Assembly: GCA_015680905.1 (NCBI GenBank)
Contig: CM027377.1
Coordinates: forward strand, 16,888,501-16,952,500
Source of the DNA: Coptis chinensis
Taxonomy: Eukaryota; Streptophyta; Magnoliopsida; Ranunculales; Ranunculaceae
DNA: 64,000 nucleotides
Direction of reading: 5' to 3'
Position 1 is the stretch's first letter. Every line of letters begins with the position of its first letter. The notes beneath the pieces are model-generated. The model was not told where the DNA came from and made no database searches. It saw only the letters and a list, made by a program, of their open reading frames with translations. The position numbers were made by a program, and so were the translations under genes. Positions 60,225 through 64,000 of the stretch are shown here, piece after piece.

Positions 60225-61505
60225 TCCAATACACCAACTTATATTCCGTCCACGCTCATCAATTTAAAAACGCGATTCAAGCTTCACCATACTGTATTCC
60301 GTTAAACCATTTGTTGCGTAAAATACTAATCTTTTTCACATTTCAGCTTCGACAAACTACACTTCCAAGCAAATATTATTTCCTAATCCAAAAAAACAAA
60401 AGAAATGGTCATGTCTTCTAGACTCCTAAAGTGTAAACTTTCGTATTGTAGGCAGAAAGAAGTGACAAATTGCACAAGAGTGAAACACTAAAACAAACTC
60501 AATTGTAAAATAGAGTAGAAGTCCATATATTGAATAGATTGGAGGAAAAGAGATACCTCAAGGGAAGGCGGGTGATAGTATGTTATAATAAGTAACTTGG
60601 AGAAATGGGGACGCCGCACTGTAGAGACGTAGAGTGAAGAAAAAAGGAGACGAAAGTAGCATATGTGCTGTGACTTGTAACTTGTAAGTAGTAGCTGGGT
60701 CAGTTTTTTTTGTGCCTTCAGTTGGTTGTATCATTGCATGTACACAAGGTCACAAGCGACACTAGGATTAAAGTTTCTGGTGATGATAAATTCGTGTGTG
60801 TTCGTTTCGTAACGTCAGAATATGAAATGGTAGGAAATTAAGCAATTGAGGATGTTTTCTTCCAGCTTTTACACAGCATGGTAAGACCTCCCGGTTCATG
60901 AATCAACAAGACGACTTCTCTGGCAGTTTTTGTGCCGCACAAGTATTTATAGTCTTTGATTGTGCGTACCAATGACAATATGATTTCCTTCCTTTGATTT
61001 AATTCTAGCTAAAAGAACACTTCAGACTTCTGAAAGTCGCACTGCTAAAACAAATGTACTACAAATTTACAATGGCTGGAGATTTCCTTCAAACTCTGTC
61101 AAAATAGTATAAGTAGTAACACACTAGAATCAGAAGATATCCACCACTGGCCAATTACAATAGAAAGACTATACAGTAATAAAACTATATTCTGAAGGAA
61201 CTCCACAGCTTCTTCGCAGTCAAAACATGCCTACTACTCAAAATCGTTATATCCACAGCACCCTCCAGCTTCACTCTCATACCTATCATTCTTGTTGTAT
61301 TTGCCTCCATTCTGTATGCCATACAACAATAAAACTCTAGGCTAACTATCTCACAAAATTGCAAACAAGTACTTCTAAAATATTATACTAGAATACCGAG
61401 TGTGGTTGAATGACTACTGAAAAGTATTCTTGATCAAACTTTGTACAACACAGCATGTTGCTTGACTTGCTTCCGTCTTCAAGCGCAAAACAGAGACGTG
61501 GTAAC
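60225..61505. other. PPR gene leader and the 3' side of the CRWN gene
   Basis: The left part should hold the 5' leader and promoter of the PPR gene (possible leader intron starting near 60556 on the minus strand). The right part should hold the 3' untranslated region of the CRWN gene. No further gene was seen. Confidence 0.5.
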
Positions 61506-63590
61506 TTATGTTTTCCGTCGCCTGAGATTGTATCGATTTTCTACAGGAACTTGGGATCCTTGATTAGCAGTTTGCCGCCTCTTTCTGCTCCCAATTGCCC
61601 CCCTGACACTTTTTGAATGAGCTTCGCTGCCATCAAGATCTTGTTCACTTGTGGTGATTTCAGAAGCATAGGAATGTGGCTTCAAACTAACAGATGCAGG
61701 TCCTTCATCTACAAGAAAAGAGTCTCCCCGGCTAGCTCCACTAATACCAGCAGAAACTACTGTGGGGCCACTTGGCTGCTTGCCCTCGGTTAGCTCTGGG
61801 TTCTCACCTCGCATAACTTTTTTTGCATCTTCCACAACTGCCTTGACAGAATTTCTTCCCCTAATTCTGCACCTCTGATATGTGCCATGTTTCCCCTGAG
61901 CGCTCGACTGTGAATTCATAGAAACTTCTGGAACTTCTGGCACCTTCAGATCCATCTTACTGTGCTCATTACCAAATGGACTACATTGGCCTTCAATCAC
62001 TCTATTGTTGTCCGCCCATCGAACCTTCTGGACATCAAGTGAAATCCTTGGTATCCTAGAAGATGGCCCCGCCTCATTTTCACAATACCCTTTCACGTTT
62101 TCCAAGTTATGCTGCACATTGAAAAGTGGTAATTCCTTTGCCTCACCTTGAGCAACAGAGTCTTCAATCCTCCTCAAAGGTGAACTGCTAAGTATCTTTG
62201 GGGTGCATTTGTGGAGCGAAAAATCACGTCCCCCTGAAGCGGAGGAACCTGCACCTCCTGGAGAAAGTGTTTTGGCCAGCCTCTCAGAACCTACTATGTT
62301 TTCCTTCATACTCCCAATTGAGTAACCTTCCGACAAACTTGGCTTTGGAGAGGCCTTGGAATTCATCATTTCTTGTACATATTCGAGATCAGAAGCAAAA
62401 TCATGTATATCTACCTCGCACTTTTTACAGTTATTCTGCTTCTCGAAAAATTCTTTATATCCTTCGCTTTGATCCGTGAGCTTCTTGGAAAGAACATTAA
62501 GTTTATCGATGTCTTTCCGCAGTTCAAGTTGCTGCCCTTGAAGATACTTCTTCCTGGTAGCTACTTCCTCTGATTCCTTTTCAACAATAAGCCTTTCCAG
62601 GCTCATTTCTTTCATTGCTCTACTGGTTTCTTCCCTTGAATGTTTGATAGAATGCAATTCTTGTTCTCTCTCCTCCGTCAATGCTTTCTCTCTATCCAAA
62701 ATGCTCTTCTCCATTTTTCCAAACTTATTTTGTATGTCAAGCTCAAGATTCCTTTTCTGAAGCTCAAAATCGTGTAGCATGTCGTGTTGCTCATTTTGTG
62801 TTTTTTCAGACAGTACCAATCTCTCATGCTCCATGCTGGCTTCAAAAGCTTCCTTTTTTAACCTGAGATCTTCCATCTTCTGTCGAATATGATTCTGTGC
62901 AACAAGATTCTGGTTCTTCAAGCTTTCCTCATTGTGGAGTTTCAGTTTTTCAATCTTGTTCTTCTCCTCATTGACCTGCTTTAGCATACATGTAATATCT
63001 ACCTTCTTCTCATCTAACACTTCCCATTCTCTCTCAAATCTCTCCTTCTCCTGTTTCAAAGTCTCTAGTTCCTTCAAGAGCAGTTCTTCCTGAAGCTTGC
63101 ATTTCCCTTGCTCCTGTGTCAGTTCTGACTCCAGGCACTGAATCTCACTCTCAACTTTAGTTACTTCAAGTTTTTCTAACTCTTTACGTAACTGCCGTTG
63201 TTTCTCATCAATGTCCCCCCTTTTCTTATCAAGTTCATCAATATAAAGAGACAACTCCTCTTTGTCAGAAAAAATATTTTTCTTCTCCAGCTCCAGTTTT
63301 TTCGCCGCAATTTGGAGAGACTTCTTTCTCTCCCTCAAAATTTTCCATTCTAATTCAAGGCCTCTCTCTTTCTCCTCATATCTATTCACACTTTTTTCTA
63401 AAGCCTGCTCTGTGTTGCTAATTTTCTCCTCCTCCTGGATCAATTGTACTTCCTTTAGTTCCACCGCAACTGCTTTTTTTTTCAACTCCTCATCAAAAAA
63501 ATTACTTTTTTGCTCCATTTCCAGCTCACACCTGTGCCACTTGAAGTCCAGGGTAGCATTATGTTCGTCATCCAGCTTCTGAATTTCAAC
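61506..63590 (-). CDS. CRWN: CRWN/NMCP nuclear lamina-like coiled-coil protein, last exon (partial)
   Basis: A 694-codon exon with stop at 61506-61508, preceded by a 3' splice site (gtgtag) at 63591; earlier exons lie beyond the right edge. It reads in frame from its first base ('VEIQKLDDEHNATLDFKWH'). Roughly the first 370 residues are continuous coiled coil rich in Glu, Lys, Leu and Gln, with typical phrases such as 'EREWEVLDEKKVDI', 'EHERLVLSEKTQNEQHDMLH' and 'FEKQNNCKKCEVDI', the last matching the conserved Cys-x-x-Cys segment after the rod. The tail is Ser/Gly-rich and ends 'GSRKRRQTANQGSQ...RYNLRRRKT'. CRWN (LINC/NMCP) proteins line the inner nuclear envelope of plants and control nuclear size and shape. 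Sequence fits the CRWN1-3 branch better than CRWN4. The 'SRKRRQ' cluster may be a nuclear-localisation signal. Confidence 0.88.
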   Translation of the reverse strand, partial: VEIQKLDDEHNATLDFKWHRCELEMEQKSNFFDEELKKKAVAVELKEVQLIQEEEKISNTEQALEKSVNRYEEKERGLELEWKILRERKKSLQIAAKKLELEKKNIFSDKEELSLYIDELDKKRGDIDEKQRQLRKELEKLEVTKVESEIQCLESELTQEQGKCKLQEELLLKELETLKQEKERFEREWEVLDEKKVDITCMLKQVNEEKNKIEKLKLHNEESLKNQNLVAQNHIRQKMEDLRLKKEAFEASMEHERLVLSEKTQNEQHDMLHDFELQKRNLELDIQNKFGKMEKSILDREKALTEEREQELHSIKHSREETSRAMKEMSLERLIVEKESEEVATRKKYLQGQQLELRKDIDKLNVLSKKLTDQSEGYKEFFEKQNNCKKCEVDIHDFASDLEYVQEMMNSKASPKPSLSEGYSIGSMKENIVGSERLAKTLSPGGAGSSASGGRDFSLHKCTPKILSSSPLRRIEDSVAQGEAKELPLFNVQHNLENVKGYCENEAGPSSRIPRISLDVQKVRWADNNRVIEGQCSPFGNEHSKMDLKVPEVPEVSMNSQSSAQGKHGTYQRCRIRGRNSVKAVVEDAKKVMRGENPELTEGKQPSGPTVVSAGISGASRGDSFLVDEGPASVSLKPHSYASEITTSEQDLDGSEAHSKSVRGAIGSRKRRQTANQGSQVPVENRYNLRRRKT

Positions 63591-64000
63591 CTACACAGAA
63601 ATCATTGCAAAAGACTAGTATCAGACACTGCTACATAGGAAATTAGTACATCACGACTATAAATTTGCACAACAAAGCCTCGGTTTGAAGGAGTATCAGG
63701 ACAAGGGGAAGAAAAATGTAATAGAAAGAAGGATACTTGGTCTCTTGGCAACATAAGTAACATATTTCAAAAAAGAAAAAATCCGGGCCTGGAAACAAAA
63801 AAACTCACACTTCAGCACGTAATCTTTGGACATGCTAATGAAACTTAGACAAGAGGGTATATAAACACTTCTCCAGTCTCTAATAATAAGAGAGTGGAAC
63901 TTCAACAACTGACAACATAAACCTCCCCCGATTACAAACAAACTGCCAATTGTAGCAACGGTGCTTTAACAACCACTCTAGCAATTTTAACTTTATTACC
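63591..64000 (-). other. Intron of the CRWN gene
   Basis: AT-rich sequence after the 3' splice site at 63591-63592; no exon with convincing CRWN coding was recognised before the window edge. Confidence 0.6.

Overview
The window looks like nuclear DNA of a dicot plant. It is AT-rich, its genes carry GT-AG introns, and it is crowded with plant transposon families (Ty3/gypsy chromovirus, Ty1/copia, LINE remnants, Tourist-, hAT- and Mutator-like MITEs). The recognisable genes are a tau-class glutathione S-transferase, two pentatricopeptide-repeat (PPR) proteins, a NAC factor, a CPBP/CAAX-type protease and a CRWN/NMCP nuclear-lamina-like protein. The species cannot be named from the sequence. All comparisons to Arabidopsis proteins are from memory; no search was run.

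Layout. Positions 1-11.6 kb are almost gene-free: a decayed plant-mobile-domain (MAIN-like) gene, an array of alternating inverted 7-mers, a 36-bp inverted repeat that looks like a rearrangement scar, a Tourist-like MITE, a decayed Pro/Gln-repeat reading frame with a Cys-rich tail, and a LINE remnant whose C-terminus resembles a CCHC plus restriction-like endonuclease. From 11.6 to 30.4 kb there is a tandem array of three GSTU10-like genes on the minus strand. Only the first copy has an intact frame; the second carries an 8-bp frameshift near the active-site loop and the third a 4-bp frameshift. The array has been split by a 10.5-kb Tekay-like LTR retrotransposon (two 2.9-kb LTRs, defective gag-pol) and peppered with one hAT-like and three Mutator-like MITEs with visible target-site duplications.

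From 30.5 to 37.7 kb come a Harbinger-like MITE, a tRNA-Leu pseudogene, an intronless 896-residue E-class PPR gene closely resembling OTP87 (At1g74600), and a three-exon NAC gene of the FEZ-type group. A copia element (39.6-44.5 kb) with near-identical LTRs and a perfect 5-bp duplication follows, then a nested hAT-like element. A ten-exon gene for a probable chloroplast CPBP protease spans 48.3-55.0 kb; all its splice sites could be worked out, and it has a LINE fragment inside one intron. A decayed partial copy of the NAC gene lies at 56.2-56.8 kb, then an intronless 762-residue P-class PPR gene resembling At1g74580 (57.9-60.2 kb), and the last exon of a CRWN gene that runs off the right edge.

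GSTU10, OTP87 and the At1g74580-like gene are consecutive loci in Arabidopsis (At1g74580, At1g74590, At1g74600), so part of this window looks like an ancient conserved gene neighbourhood stretched by transposons. I found no convincing undescribed multi-gene system. The most unusual items are the RLE-like LINE tail, the Pro/Gln-Cys frame broken only by C-to-T stops, the alternating-inverted 7-mer array, and the datable MITE insertions in the GST duplication.
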